64,000 nt of DNA, taken from positions 115,697,206 to 115,761,205 of the forward strand of contig NC_067283.1 in NCBI RefSeq assembly GCF_020740795.1. Reading direction: 5' to 3'. Below the pieces are notes generated by a model. That model was not told the DNA's origin. It did not search any database and was given only the letters and a program-made list of their open reading frames with translations. Numbering within the stretch: position 1 is the stretch's first letter; every line of letters starts with the position of its first letter. The DNA comes from Apus apus (taxonomy: Eukaryota > Chordata > Aves > Apodiformes > Apodidae). A program made the translations under genes and the position numbers. This document shows positions 10,901 through 25,900 of this stretch, piece after piece.

Positions 10901-13900
10901 CTGCACATTATTACTCATGCTACTGAATAGCTAAGCAGCCTGATGGGAATGTTTTCCCTATAGATGTGTTAACAAATGCTGTGTGTACAAAACTGGCATT
11001 TTCTATCTTTTTTTTCATGAAAACAAATAGCAAAAGTTACAACAGCTGACAACTATCATACATGCTTTTCATATTTATCACATTTATAAAATCACTTACT
11101 AAGTGTCAGGAAGTTAAGACTGTTATTGGTATGAGGAGATAATAATTAGAAATAATTTGACACTTACCACACTCACCTGGTTTGAGATCCAGTGCAGCAA
11201 GAGATTCTGAGTGCAAGAAATACAAGGTTGGACTAACAGTAAACAATACATAGTTGTCATGCCTTTCATCCAAGATAATGAGGACCAAATCGCCAACCTG
11301 AAAACTGAAAAAAAAAAGAGGAAATTATTAACAAAAGAAGCAAAGAAACTTAGAACTACATTAATGACACTGCAGTTTTTTTCCCCAAGTATTGCACAGA
11401 CTAAGGCTTAGCTGAACAGCACCACAGGCATTTCTGCTTGTTTTGCCAACTCATATACACACCGTATTTTCTGAAGTCAACAAAACAGCCTACCTTTTAA
11501 AAAGTGCTTTTGAAATTTTCTTCTACATCCATCCGCTCAAATTACTTTTATTTCAAAAGAACTGGCAGTTTTGCTTTTACAGCAAAATATATCTATTACA
11601 TAATCAGAAGTACTTAGCAAAATACTAGCGTTTCAATTTTATATTTTTATTCACCAATACTTAAGGTAATGATCACTGTACTAGAGTTTATGAACACTCT
11701 TCTGATGTTTTGTCAATTTGAACTCTGAAAAATACAGCAAAACATTGATGTAGCTATCCAATCTTAAAATTTCAAGCACACAGGACAAAGAAGGGATGAA
11801 TTGTTCATCTATAATCAAAAGGTTAAAAGCAAAAGCAAAAAACGGTGACTTTACACAGAAAATATCAAGAATGTTTCTTCCTGACAGCAGGATAACACAA
11901 GAAGCCGCTAAGTTTTCATGCCAAGTTTCAGTAACAGAATTCAGAGAATTTTTTCTATCTCCAGCTTCCCTTTCACAGTGTAAATCAGTTGGAACCAAAT
12001 TATTTCCCAATTAATGAAACAAAGTCTAAAATAGCCACAAATTAAGTATTAGACCATGAAAGGGCTCTGTAAATGAGTATCACTACTACTCTGGGGATGG
12101 GCAAGGAAGTGGCAAAAGAAGAGGAAAACTCTACTCCATAAAAGAACACTGCAGATACACAAGAGACAAATATTAAAATCTAGAGAGGAACATAGTTCAT
12201 CTTCTCTAAAGTTCATTTTCAGATTAAATAAACAATACTCCAAGCTCTTCTGCCTGGACTTTGGCTTTCCAGTACTTGAAGGTGGCCTAAAAGAAAGCTG
12301 GAGAGGGACTTTTTACAGGAGCATGTAGTGAGAGGACAAGCGGTAATGAACTAAAACTGGAAGAGAGATTTACATTAAACATTAGGAGGCAATTTTTCAC
12401 TATGAGGGTGGTGAGACACTGGAAGAGTTTGCCAAGGAAAGTTGTGGAAGTCCCATCCCTGGACGTGTTCAAAACCAGGTTTAATGGGGCCCTGAGCAAC
12501 CTCATCTAGTGGGAGGTGTCCCTGCCCAGGCAGGGGGGTTGGATCTAGATGATCTTTAAGGTCCCTGCCAACTAAACTGTTCTATGACTTATTACAACGA
12601 CAGACCATACTGACTTAGATGAAGACATCTCTGTTGGAGAGATGAATTAATTTTCCTTACCAAAGACTACCAAAAGCACTGCCAGAATATTCAGATGCTC
12701 ACAGAAAAAGCTGATTCTGCACATACTGACCTAGTTACAATACAAAGTGGTGTAAATCAGAAAACGTTAAAGGAATAATCTGTGCTGGTTTTCATTCCAA
12801 GATCATTTTAATATATTTTCCAATTAGTATCAGAATGATAAATTAAGAATAGCTGCCTGTAGCTTTTGTATTTTGAAAGAACTAATACTTCTTTTTCTTT
12901 TTCCAGCAGCAATTCTACACTCAACTGCTAGCAGATTCATAATATGTAACAACATATTTGAGTTAATTTAACTTCATTCTATCAAGGTAAGCAAAACATT
13001 TTGAAGACTTAAGGAAAATGAAATTTATCTTGAAATGCAATGAAGCACTATGCATATTCAGGGTGAAAAGGCTTCCTTTTACTTTTTCTTAGTGTGACTT
13101 CAAAAACATTACAGATAAACAAAAAGTAATCTAAAAAAATTCTGGGAGGATTCTTGAAATCCCAGGAGGTATTATCCTTAAGAACCATGTAAAGAAAGGC
13201 ACAGGATTCAAGAAAGCTACCGACACACAGAATTCAGAAACTTTTTTTGTTTAAAAAAAGGTTTTATAACATTTGATTTATGCCCAATTGGGAGGCTTCA
13301 ATATCTGACACTTTAACCAGGTGACCCATATATCTTTTCACCACAGAACAAGATCAGAATTGTGACATTCCTTATTACTGAAGGAGTATGTATCTCTTTT
13401 CATGAAAATTACAACATACTTACTCTCTAATTGCAATTTTTTCAGAATGTCTTGAGGATACTGATGACATGCTCTGGGACATCTATAGAAAAAGGAAAGC
13501 TATTAAGTATTGGCATCCTGTGATGAAATGTACATTGCAGGTAACAATATGATGAATATAAATTTATTATTTATTTTAAACAGTGTCTATTCTTGCAGAA
13601 CTTACACTTACTGAAGATAACAGCATACCTTTCTGTCATCCTGCTCTGTAGCAGATTTGACTGTTTCTGGTTTTGTTAGCTGGTGGCTGTTTTTTTGCTG
13701 GTTTTTTGTGAGGGTTTTTTTTGCGGTTTCTTTTTAAATAGATACCTATGAGATTTCTTACATATCTGAATTCTCCCTCATTTAAAACTGAGAAGTGCTT
13801 ACCAGATCAGTGCCAGTGAAGATTTTTTCTGAACATACACAAGACCTATGCTATAACTATGGACTCTAACACAATAGCCATTGCCATTCTAAAAAAAGGC

Positions 13901-16900
13901 TGATGGCAAAAGACTGGAGGATAAACAAGTTTGCAATTAATCTTTGGATGTTGCACTCAATATGGTCTCAGTTTTACTAAGGACTGCCACATAACCCAAA
14001 GTTTACAGGAATAAAACTGGAGTCCAACTTACTAAGGCCAAACAAAGGGCCAATTATATAATACATATAACATATATTTTGGACATAATTCTTATTTCCT
14101 ACATGCATGATATTTGCCTTTAAATCTGCTTAAATGAATTAATACTGGCATATGAACCAACTTCAACAGGACAAAAAAAATTTGAAGATGTATAAGTGTA
14201 CATATACTTTCCACAGTAACTGTGATAATAAGAAATGAAAATGGGTAATGCTACTTTGTATCTACAAAGGGGGTTGCATGGCCCACATACAGGCAAGTAG
14301 AAAGAGAAGCTGATCCCATGTAAACATATACATTTCATTACCCTTTGTTAACTCCCTTACAAAAGACAACTCATACTTGCCCTGTAGAAACTGACTAGAA
14401 GCCTTCACATTTTTCCATGGGTTTCTACTTCCTGGACCATTAATATATGCTATTAAAAGCTAGATTACTCATGACTGATGTTTAGCACATGATTTTACAG
14501 CTATAACTGAAATGTTGCTACCTACAGCATATTTCCTACTGCCAGTCTCCCATCATCCCTTCTCCAGAAATAGTATCAAGTATCAGCTTGTCTGAAGATG
14601 AGCTTGAAGCCTAATTCACAACTCATTTTCCTAATGTCTGAAAAATGTGTCCAAGTTGAATAGAGTACAACACAAAAAGCTCCCAACTTCTGATGATACT
14701 TAAGAGAAGTCTTCTTTAAGGGGTCCAACTTCAGATCTTTATTATTTGTTAGAGATCGCATTTCTTTGATTTAATCACACTGTACTTTTCTTTCTTGAAA
14801 AAAGTTTTGTCTAACAGGAAAGTTGTCAAATGTGTGTAATTTGCTTAGATTGTTCACAAATGCCTTTGGGAGTTGTCTTCAGATGTTAAGAACAAAGATT
14901 TTCTTACTTTTTTACGACTGGAATAAGTGTTAGATTGAAATGAAAACTAGCTTGACTTGTGTATTTATTAATTTCTAGCTTTAGGAAAAAAGAACAAATT
15001 AGAATGTTAAGCATATTTCCATTAAAACTCAGTAAAGAATGTTTTATGAGTAGAATTCTAATAGCCCTTACACAGAGAAAAAGGTTCAATTTCTCAGTAA
15101 TTCATGTAAAATAAAAATGCTGCAATAACATTCCTGGTATTAAAAAGAGCTCCTTTTAATTTTGTTATTGCTTATAGAGGTAACCCACAAAAGCAGCTTT
15201 TCTTTTTTTTCCTCTGCAAAAGCCATGGACCTGAGATTTTACTTTGTTGTGCACAACCCCTTGTAGGCTCCTTCCCTGAAGGAGGGGGAGAAGGAAGGAT
15301 GATGAGACAAGAAATAAAAATAATTTATCTATGAAATAACCAATTTGTAAGCAAGGAATTAAGAATATATTATGTTTTATAACCATTTAGAAATCAATTT
15401 TTAATTGCTTTAGACACCAACGAGCTGCCAGTTTCTACTACATGGCTTGGTATTAATCCTAACAATAAAAAGAATTTTGCATTTATCTTGTTCAACACCA
15501 CATTGTCTCCAATTTCATCTTTCTCTGAGATGACTAGAGATCAAGCATTTAAATCAGGAAATCTACAGAGAAGTTCAGAAGACTGCTAGCACGTTTAAAG
15601 TTTTATTGTAAAAATAACACAGAAATAATTTTTTGTGCACTTCATTTATATTATGTATAAAAAATTCCTTTTATAAAACATGCTTTTAGGTATCTTGCCA
15701 TCTTTTCTTATGCCCTGTAGTAGGAAGAGATATTATGTACACGTTTTAAGTGTGGAATGGAAAGTGTTTAAAAAAAAATTGCAATTCCATACCTGAATAT
15801 GCAGCAGGAATAAATTATATAGTAAATTTCAATCCTATCCCAAACAGAAAAATGGCAGCTTCTACTGGATCAACTTATCAAACGCTTTTGCTATGAAATG
15901 TAACTTGCAACTACATAGATATCAGTTCCTACTAGACTTGGGGATATCACCTGTCACTTATAGAAACTGAGATCATTATGGCTAGTCCAACCAATAAACT
16001 ACCAAAGGACATGTCTGTTTTCCATACATACGCTTTTTTTTAAAAAAGTTTTAAACCTGCTAGCAAGGATAAACAAAAGGAAAAGAATTCAAGGGGAATT
16101 CTGTTACTATATTCTTTTTCCTTCCATAGGAATTGACTATTATTTGAGTGTTCAAGTTTAAGATGACAGCTATTTCCAGTTGCTAAGCAGAACTAAAGTT
16201 CCACACCTTACAAAAATTCCAAAAGCAATCACTAAGTTATTGCTGACACTTCTCATCATGATTTATGTGCAGGCATATTTACATACTTTAAAACTGTCCT
16301 TCAATCAGCAGTTGTTGAAAAACTGAGCCATGGTGCCACTGAAATTAACTCCCCCTACCCCAAGCTTTTTTCCAAAAGAAGACTGGTATCTTGAGGTAAT
16401 TCTGAAAGGTTATTAGGTTACCTCTTTGTCACTTGCCGTAACACTTAAAACATTTTTAACTTGATAAAAACACGTCTTTAGATTTTAACAAACTAACATT
16501 TGTAAGCTTTTCTTATTTTGTCATGAGACTTAAAACATGCAATGTACAAATACTTACCAATCTTTGATTCAATCTCTTATTTTCCTCTTCTTTCAACTGC
16601 AAAGTCTGAAAGAAAATCTTATCTGATTAACTAGTTAATACATCTGATACAGTACATTTAAAAAAAAATTATATCACCAGAGCCAGGCTACTTACATGAT
16701 ATACATATTTACATCATCTTTCAGTTTTAAAACAATATCAAACATCATTTGAATAGACATATTTAAAAAAGTTTAGCAAGTACCACAGTGCTACAAAAGC
16801 TACTGCTAAGCTATGCTTATCTCTATACTCATCCTTCTCCTTAAGTTAGAAAAAGACTTCACTGACAGAACAGCAAAAGAAGTGTAATAGATTGCAATTT

Positions 16901-19900
16901 TATAGCTTCTACCCATAACAAATCCTTTGTAAGCAAATCACAGAATAAAGCACAAGAGTGCTCCTAGTCAGAAACATCCAGTGCCACAAACCATTAACAG
17001 AAAACGTTATGTTCTCTGACAGCTGATTTTAATTTAAGTGACTCTAAAAAGCCAAAGGCTAAAGACACATTTTTTTTAATTATTGTTTTGTTTCAGGTTG
17101 TTTGTTTTTTTTAAGGTAAATGTTTAAAAGGCAAGAAAAGGGCAAATGCATTGGATTTAGATATGATTGGATAGTTAAAAATTACTAGAATCTAAAAGAT
17201 TCAGTGTAACTACTAATGGTTAATCTAGTCTTTTACCAAGAATAACAACTTCTATTTCATCAAAAACATTCCATTACTCAGTGGCACAACGAAAGCTATG
17301 CTCAAAGTAAAAGTTGCAACAGAAGTGAGTATTTCAGGTATTATATGTTGAGGTATATACAAGCTTGCAATTATTGCTTGTAGGAGCTGATAATAACTCC
17401 AAAAAAAAGAGTAACTTTAAGTACAATCATAGCAAGTGTTATTTTGCTTTTTACAGAAGGCAATACTGTCAAGATTATAACGTACCCCAGGTAGAATTAA
17501 AATGAGCTGAGCAATAGCAGTCTCAGAGAAGAAACTACCCATTTCCAAGAGGAACAGGTAGATCAGTCTTAACTCCTGTCCTTGCTTTGGATACCTTAAT
17601 TTGAAAAAGTAATCAAAACTTATTTTTACTACAGGAATTTCCAAGATTTGTCACTACTAGGAAGAAATACTACACCTGACTCATTCGTACTGGAGCAGAT
17701 ATAAACAGAATATACAAACTTTAAGCTAGGTCAAGTATAATGTATTAACACTTTGAATTATTTCAATGAATGATACTGATTCAAAATGCATACAATGAAA
17801 AAACACTCCCTGGGATGATATTTATAAGCCTTGCAGATAGCATGTTGCATCAGAGTATAACTGACCACAGCACAACTTCACACATACATGTTTTTAAGTA
17901 CTAGTTGTAATGCTTAACCTCACAACCAATCTACTCACTCTTTCTAACAACATTATCCTCTGTTTTTCTTCAGACATATGGACATTTTCACTACAAAAGA
18001 AAGAAAAAAAATTGACAGGTTAAAAATTAAGTTCTTTTTCATTATCAAAAATTATCTTTCCTACACCCCCCTCTCCCAGTCTTCACTCAGTCATGAGTGC
18101 ATATTATTTGCTAGCACAGAAAGTCACCTTAAAAATAGACTTCAACATTACTGGTAGGTTTATGAGGGATTTTTTTTCCTCTTTGTTATTTTCTTTAAAC
18201 CCAAGGAGCTTCTTTGTTGCAACAAGCCACTGAACTTTATAAAGTTACACAGGGCCATTTCTGCATATTCTACATTATTTTCAAAACATTAAGGTGAAAG
18301 ATACAGCTCCAAAATGCTTTGGCAGTTAATCCTGGAAATTGCAGTTCAGATCAGTGTCATATTTTCCTAATTTTCGTAGCTTAAAGACTCTGTGTGCTGA
18401 GACTCCCTGGCAGAGGGACAAAAACGTGAACCTACTAATAGTCTCTGCTTTTCTGTGAGAGAAACCAAGCACTGGGGCACGATAACATAATTCTAACATT
18501 CGAACAAGAAACTTCATAAGAACACAGAGTAATTCCTAATACAATTTTTATAAATATATATATATAAAGGCAGGTTAATAGGAAGAAACAGTATTTCGTA
18601 GTCCAAACTGATTTGGCTAGGAAAAGAAAATGAACAAGGTCTTGGATATATGGTCCATTCATCCAGTCTGACATAACAAGCTATACATCCAAGCAAATTC
18701 CAAGTAGAACTAACAGATTATAACTAAGCTATGCTAATAATTCCTTCATTTCAGTTAAAAGGCTGTTTAGCTTTCAGTTAATAGAAATAAGTCAACAGAA
18801 ATTTGTAATAATTTCTGCCTATTTATTACTTAACTTTTAGTACAAAGTTTTTTGTTCCCAGGCTTATCTTTTCAGGTTTTTTTGTACACCTGCCTTGAGG
18901 GTTCAGGACTGGAATGATGACTGTAAGAAATAGTTCTCATTCTGAAGGTAAGTTCATTGCTTTATTGATTATCAGTGCAAGTTTAGTTTGGTAAGCAACA
19001 ACTGTTTTCATCCTTGCTTCCACAAAACTATTCCGTGCACTGGGTGTATTATTCTGAGTTAGGTGGCATCGGTTGCGATGAGCACTAATTAAAATTTATT
19101 TAAGTATATTTAACAACTGTGCTTTTGCTTCCCTGGCAAAAGCTTGTTCCACTTCTGTGCTTTTCAGTCAGGCTAATTCTGTGAGAGTTAAAGAGAAGTA
19201 CAGGATTTCTCAAAAAGCTAGTGCCAAATAAATGAGAAAATGCATAGGCTGCAGTTGCTTGATGATTTTCCATGAAGATTCTAGATAAAGGGGTAGCAAC
19301 CAGAAGCTTACAGTCATTTATTCTCTTTCCTTTTAACAACAGTAAAAATTTGCAAGTGCTACCAAGTGGGTGATTTCCACAGGTAAGTGTTCTTAATGAG
19401 CTAAAAACCTTTAATCATATTAGGGGTATAATGAAAATAATCTGGGATTGTAAGCTCTTTTCCATGCAAATAAATACATTACACTGTACACTTCTGAAGC
19501 ATAAATCAGACACAGGTATTGAGAAGCCTGTCCTGGTTTCAGCCAGGAAGAAGTAAATTTTCTTTTTACTGATTTTTTTTGCTCTTCCGTGAACTCTCTT
19601 TTAAGCAGCACACTTGTTGAAATTAACAGTAAGTTTTCCAGCTAGTGGAACTTGATGTACATTCTCATAAAAGTCAGTATTGAAAAAAAACAAACCAGAA
19701 ACTATATCTGCAGGAAGACGGATTCCTGACAACAACCAACAGGACAACTTTGTACCAGCCAGAACTATTTAAGTTCAGAAGACTTCACAGTTAGGTGTAC
19801 TAAGACCAGATCACAATCTACTAGCTTTACATGTGGACTCTTTACTTACCAAAGCAAGGCATTATATGCCAATAGCAAAATGCAGTGCTATTGTAGGGCA

Positions 19901-22900
19901 TTCAAAATAGAGAATATAGTGAAGTCAATGACTGAAAAAAACCCTCTAAATTCCCTCTGGTCTCTATAATCACCTCAGTTTTCAAGCTCAGCTTCAGACA
20001 CCTACCTGCAAACTGACTCCTGCCTAATAAAATGTCTATACAAAAAGGGTGATGAACATTTACATGTCTACGGTATTAACATTATGTTAATTGAATCTGT
20101 TGTAAAGCCAGATTATCGACCAGATCCAAACACAAATGAACCAATGTGGAGTGAAAATTTTAGTTTGAAATACTTAAGTTGTTCACCCTAGCTGTTTTCC
20201 TTAAGTAAAGCTCCAAACAATTACAATGGCTTTCCCCTGTTCCACCACTGCACCTTCTGGTAAGTCATCATCACAGCTGACAGTACTGATGATTCAGAAG
20301 TTACTCCAAGAAAGCAATACTGAATACCTGTCCTCTCCAATAATACAAATTAGCAGTCCCATCAAGACCACTTATTCAGCCTGAGTCTGAATACTTGTTT
20401 GGAATCCTGATGATTCAGCCTCCTTTCTACCAAGCATACCTATTGCCCCTTCTATTTTATGAATGAAAGTTATTATGCTGTCTCACAGCAGACATGTACT
20501 TCAACTATCCTCCAGTTTTTATGTTAGTTTTTAAATGTAAGCCAGCCACTATTCAAAAGATATGCCAAGAACATGCAGCTGCTCAGCTCATTCACTATTA
20601 CAATTGTTCTTCTCCTGTTTGACTAACATTTCATATACTTAGGTGCATTTTTTCATTTCATAATTGTGGGGACAAGTTTCACCCTTAAGTTGCGTACTCT
20701 TCAGATCATAAAAAAAAATCACAGTCATCAGAAATCTGCATATCACAATTGTATGTGTACATTTAAAATATTTTTATCAACAAAGGCAAAAGGAGGAACA
20801 TTTAAACACGCCCATTTGTACTTCATAACACCCAACAGCGCACACTTAAAGAAGGAGAGCACGTTTTGTGTATTTCTACTACAATGCCTCATACTTACTG
20901 CACAGCCATCATACTGGTTTCCATCGTGGAGTCCATTCTCCCTTCTGCTGCAATGTCAGAAACCAGTCTGTCTGTGTCAGTGGGAATATCAGCTGCGCAG
21001 GCTCCACAGGCTTCTGAAGCTGCTGCTGAGTAGGTTGATGGAGAAAAATTACTACTTCTCAGTTTATTAACTTCTTCTTCAAGCTTTTTCTTCTCTTCAA
21101 GTAAGCGAGCTCGATCTTCAGAAAGTGTTTCAATCAAATCTATGGCATAAGTAAATAAAAATTATTTTAATAACAGCAGCATTAACAATCAATACCAATC
21201 TGTAGTCAATGGAATTGTCCTATTAGAGAAGATGAGTATTTTTTAAAAACTTGGCTTACCCTTATCTTTTTCTTGCTGTTGAGTAAGTATTTTTAATTTG
21301 TCACTAAGATCATTAATTATGCTTTCTTTTTTCATTTTCTCTCTTGCCAGAACAGTGTTAAAGTTGGTCTGAAAGCAGAAAGAAGTATTACTGAAATAAG
21401 AAACAAACTATATAAATGGAATTTGAAATGCATTACTAGAACAAAAAGTATAAAAGATATCACACGTTTCAGTTTCCTACACTACAATTAAACAAAAAAT
21501 TAAATTTGTTTACATGTTACTCTGGTGAAGAGATACTATACTATGTCTCTCTATATTTGGTTTTGAGGTTTCTCTGTAACCATATTTGTTTTTCTGTTTT
21601 ATTTATACCCCTTTGGTTCCCTCAAGCCCAATATACACATGTAGTATAATTATAAAGAAATAATAATTTTTTAAAAAGTTTATGCTTTATATTCCAGTTA
21701 ATGTACAACAGTTGCATGTTTTATATTAAAAAGTTATTTTAAGGAAATGGTTTAGATAAAGCTGCACTACATCAATATATATATATTGCATATAATAAAA
21801 AAGAAAAATATTATTAAGACACTAGAATAATATACTAGAAACCAAATTAAAAATACATTTCAAGTCATGCATTAATTTCTCAGTGAACAATTAATTAATG
21901 CAGAAGTCACACAGGAATTCTGGCTAATAGCTTGAATAACTGAACAGAAAAGACTAGCATAACCCTTGGTATCAGTGTGACAAATCTAACCACTTCTTCA
22001 AACCTTCTAGTAACTGTTATGCTATCACCCTTTCTATTCCTAAGGTTATGCTGAACAGATAGACAAAAACTGCCAACAGCCATCTATTAAAAGGATATTC
22101 TCAATTACAATTTCACATTTTTTGTGACTTTTAAGATTGTCTCCTTAAATGACTGTCAACTCTCAGTCTTGAGATGGCTATTTGGAAGGCTACACACCTT
22201 ACACAGTGCAAAATGGCCTTTGGTATACATCTGCATAACAAAACTATCACACACCATGAGCATAAGCAATACCTCTAAGACAACTTTACTGAGACAAAAA
22301 TTCCATCAAGGGTTAAGTTAAATACCCACAATTTTCAGTGATCAGCAGAGCCAGTCCAGTAAGCTTTCACCACTGACTGATACACCCTCTTTATGGCTTT
22401 TGGGGGGTTGGTTTTTTGTTGCTGTTCTGTTGGTTTTATTTTTTTACAAAAGATTTTAGTCTTTCCCTGGAATTTGCCTCAGAACTTTCCCTTCCACACT
22501 CTGTTGCACAGATGAAGAATACTAGATAATGAGGAAAATGGCATGTTAAGGCATATTCTGATGGGAAAAGAAGCTTTTAAATTAGCAATGTAATGTATGA
22601 AATACTTCTATTAGATTTACTATGTAAGGCTCACTTCAGTATTAATGTCTGCAGTCCAAAATTTTCAGAAGTCACAGAATCACATAACTGTCTGCAATTT
22701 TCTCCTCTCTGCACCACATGATTCACAGTGCTCACTCACCAAACTGGCTGATAACAGTCTCTTTGCACTTACTTGATCCTATGATAGCTAAACTAAGTGG
22801 AAGGTGTTTAAAACAGAAAATCTATTACTTGAAACGCAACAAAGCAATAGATACTAGCTGTTACTAAAGAGGTTTAAGAACTGAAAAGTCATTTACAAAA

Positions 22901-25900
22901 CCTGTGAGATTCAAGATGTTTTGAAGGGATGCAGTGTGTGGATACAGATATCATTATTAATCCAGTGCAATATTAATCTGTATCAAGGTGTCAAGTATGT
23001 AGTATTTCTAAGCTTATTAAGGAAAATATAACATATGCTTTGAACCTCAAAAGCCACCTGCCCAGGCTAATAAACTTTAAAAGCCATTAAATAGCATTCC
23101 AAATAAGTTATTATTTCAAATAATTAATTTTGTTTTGTCCAAAAATTTGGTGTTGTTAACTTTAACTACACTTAACCAATACCCTTCTGGAGCTGAACAG
23201 ATTAATAGATAAAGCAGAAGTAATAAAAAAAATAACAAGCAATCTAGATTGCTCAGTTCACAGATTCTGAAGTGGGGTTTTTTGTGTGTTTGGTTTTGGG
23301 TTGCCCTTTTTTTTTTTTTTTGAAGCTTAAGTGTTGGATTCTATTAACACATCATATTTTGGCTCCAGATAACAGTGCAGATTTAGAATGTGTGTTACAT
23401 AGCAAAACCCCCCAAATTTCCTAACTTCAAAACAGCGAAAGAACATAACTGTCATAGGAGCAAAAAATAATAAAAAAGAATCAGCTTTACTTGCTGTTCT
23501 GCTGTAAGTGATGTTCTGATGTTCTGCATTTCTTCGTTCTTTCTTTTCTCTTGTTCTTCAAGTTGCTCTAAGAATTTCATTTTTTCTTCCTGAAGCTTCT
23601 CTTGAAGTTCAGCAACCAAGCTTGATTCAGCAGATGATTCAATGGGAGGACTTAAAAGAAAATGTTTAAGCTTTAAAATTGCAGTATATCGAGCCACAGA
23701 ATACATAAAATAAGCAAACACACAAAAGTTTTAAGTTCCTTTCTGAGACTTTTTAATCCAGTTGCATACTGGATGGGAGTTTGGGCATCCATGACACGAC
23801 CACTGGTCTACCACATGGGCACATACTGAAGATACAAACTAATATGTAGTCCTTAAGTACTCAAAAAGCCTCTAATAAGTTTAAAATAAAAGAGCCCTGA
23901 AAGCCAACTGAAGCTCTCAGAGTGGCAAAACAACCTTTGACATTCCAGAAATTAGAATAAGCAGAGAACATAGCAAGTCATGAGACATCCAGGTGAATCT
24001 TTTTTATGCCACTGAGAAAGCATTTTCATGCTGGATTAAACTTCAATTTATTTCTAAATTAAGCCTAGCTGTGGGAGAGAATGCGTGCTCTACAGAGAAG
24101 CTTCATTACTGATGATGGCGTCCTCAAAGTGGCTGGACAATGCCAAGGCTAGAAGACATCAAAGCTATAATTTAGTTTCCAAAGCAGTCAAGATTCCTAT
24201 TCTATTTTTAGCAGTCTGTACAATGTTATAAATCTTTTAAGAAATCAGCAATCTGCTTAACAATGAAAGTTGTTACAGCAGTTGTGTTTTCAGTTAATCT
24301 TGGTTTCAGCAGAAAGATTAAATAGGACAGTTACAATTGCTTTGCAGTTTTATTACCTTTCCTAATTATGGTTACTTGAATTTCAGACATATTGTAACTA
24401 GAACACATTAATTTTCACATGTTGGTAATGCATGTATCACAAGTATTTCTTCATCACTTCTAACAATTTCTGTTAGTTTTCATGTAAGTTCAAACCTAAA
24501 CTCCCAATACCAGTGCAACACTCAGGCCAGATCTCCCTACATATGCCTTCCAGATGGCTAATGCAACCTTGTTCTTGCAGAGAAGGACATTTATCTGACA
24601 AGCATACAGGCACATGCCAAATAAAAGTTGGCTTCAACCAGTACAAGTAACTGTCAAATAACAACTGAGTGAGGATAAGTCAACTTGAATTACTGACACA
24701 ACTTGGGGTTTCAGGAACTCAAAACCCAAACAGCCAGACAGTGACTTCAAAATACTAATACAGATTCACATAACACACATGCCCTCTGGAGATAAAACAC
24801 ACCATGTTTTTATTCCTAGAGAAAAACCCTAACAGCAGATTAAAGGCAAAAGGAGAAGTCTTGCGAGGCAACACATATTTTAAAGTCACACTAAAAACAA
24901 AATTACTTGAGAGAACTCATAACAAACTACTAACACTTCTTTAGACTGAAGTAGATAATATTTCTTTGAAATACATGACTGTTTTATCCAGTTTGCATAA
25001 GAATACACACAGCTGTGTTTAGAAGTCACTAAAATTTTAGTGTAGATGGTGGATTTTTAAAGACAGATGACTCAGCTACGTATTGTTCCTGTTGAGTCAA
25101 ATTTTTAAAAAACTTCTATAGCCCATTAATCCATACAAAAGGAGAAGAACGTAGGAGTTTTATCTTTTTTCTCCTCATTCCACCACACATCATTAAGAGA
25201 ATATTTTGTTCAATGAAGGGCACTTCTTAAATTAATTATATCTCAATCTTAATTCAGAAAATGTAATACTATCTTGATGTATTTTTCCATACACTGACTT
25301 ACAAAGCCCAGGCACTGATTAATCACATCACAGAACATCATTTAATGATGGATATATTCATCTATCAAAATCCTGAGGTAACAGGATTGAGGTGGATAAT
25401 AAAAGTGAAGCGAATATTCAGATTTCCTTTGCACTGTGTGAATTACGCACATACGTAGGACTCTCTGCATAACTACCCTCTTTTTTTTTTTTTAATGTTA
25501 TACCGATAATCAAAAGTTAAATGCTAACTTAAGTCTGTATTCATGTTTTGCCATTCACTTCTGGTTTTATGCCTGTTCTGCCCATTTTATTTGCCTCTTC
25601 CCATTTCACATACTTGATAGATCCCAATACCTAGAAAAAATGTTCTATTTAGGTATTGTACAATGAAGATTGATCTGCTGCACTACTTCGCACTTCAAGA
25701 ACATAAATGACAAATCATAGCAATTTTAAACAAAATACTGTTTCTAAGCAGTAGTCACATAGAAAAATCCTAGTATTACCATTCCACAGCATCATAAACT
25801 ACTCTGTTGACAGGTATTACGAATTGTTAAGTACATAAGAGAAGTCATAAAGTAATTCTAGCCATTTTTGGCACAGGAAAATATATTTTTCTTTTTAAAA

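Larger units (their letters stand above)
21369..23490 (-). other. RB1CC1: Intron between coding exons 11 and 12
   Basis: About 2.1 kb, AT-rich. It has a palindromic (TA)n run near 21774-21788 and T/G-rich tracts at 22395-22447 and 23274-23325. No mobile element recognised. Confidence 0.85.

Noticed and set aside
11681..12010. 109-codon minus-strand open frame between exons 16 and 17
   Set aside because: It does not extend RB1CC1, has no recognised domain and no matching splice sites in phase.
20666..21070. 134-codon plus-strand open frame
   Set aside because: Its 3' half is antisense to RB1CC1 exon 13 and its start lies in an intron; no family similarity.
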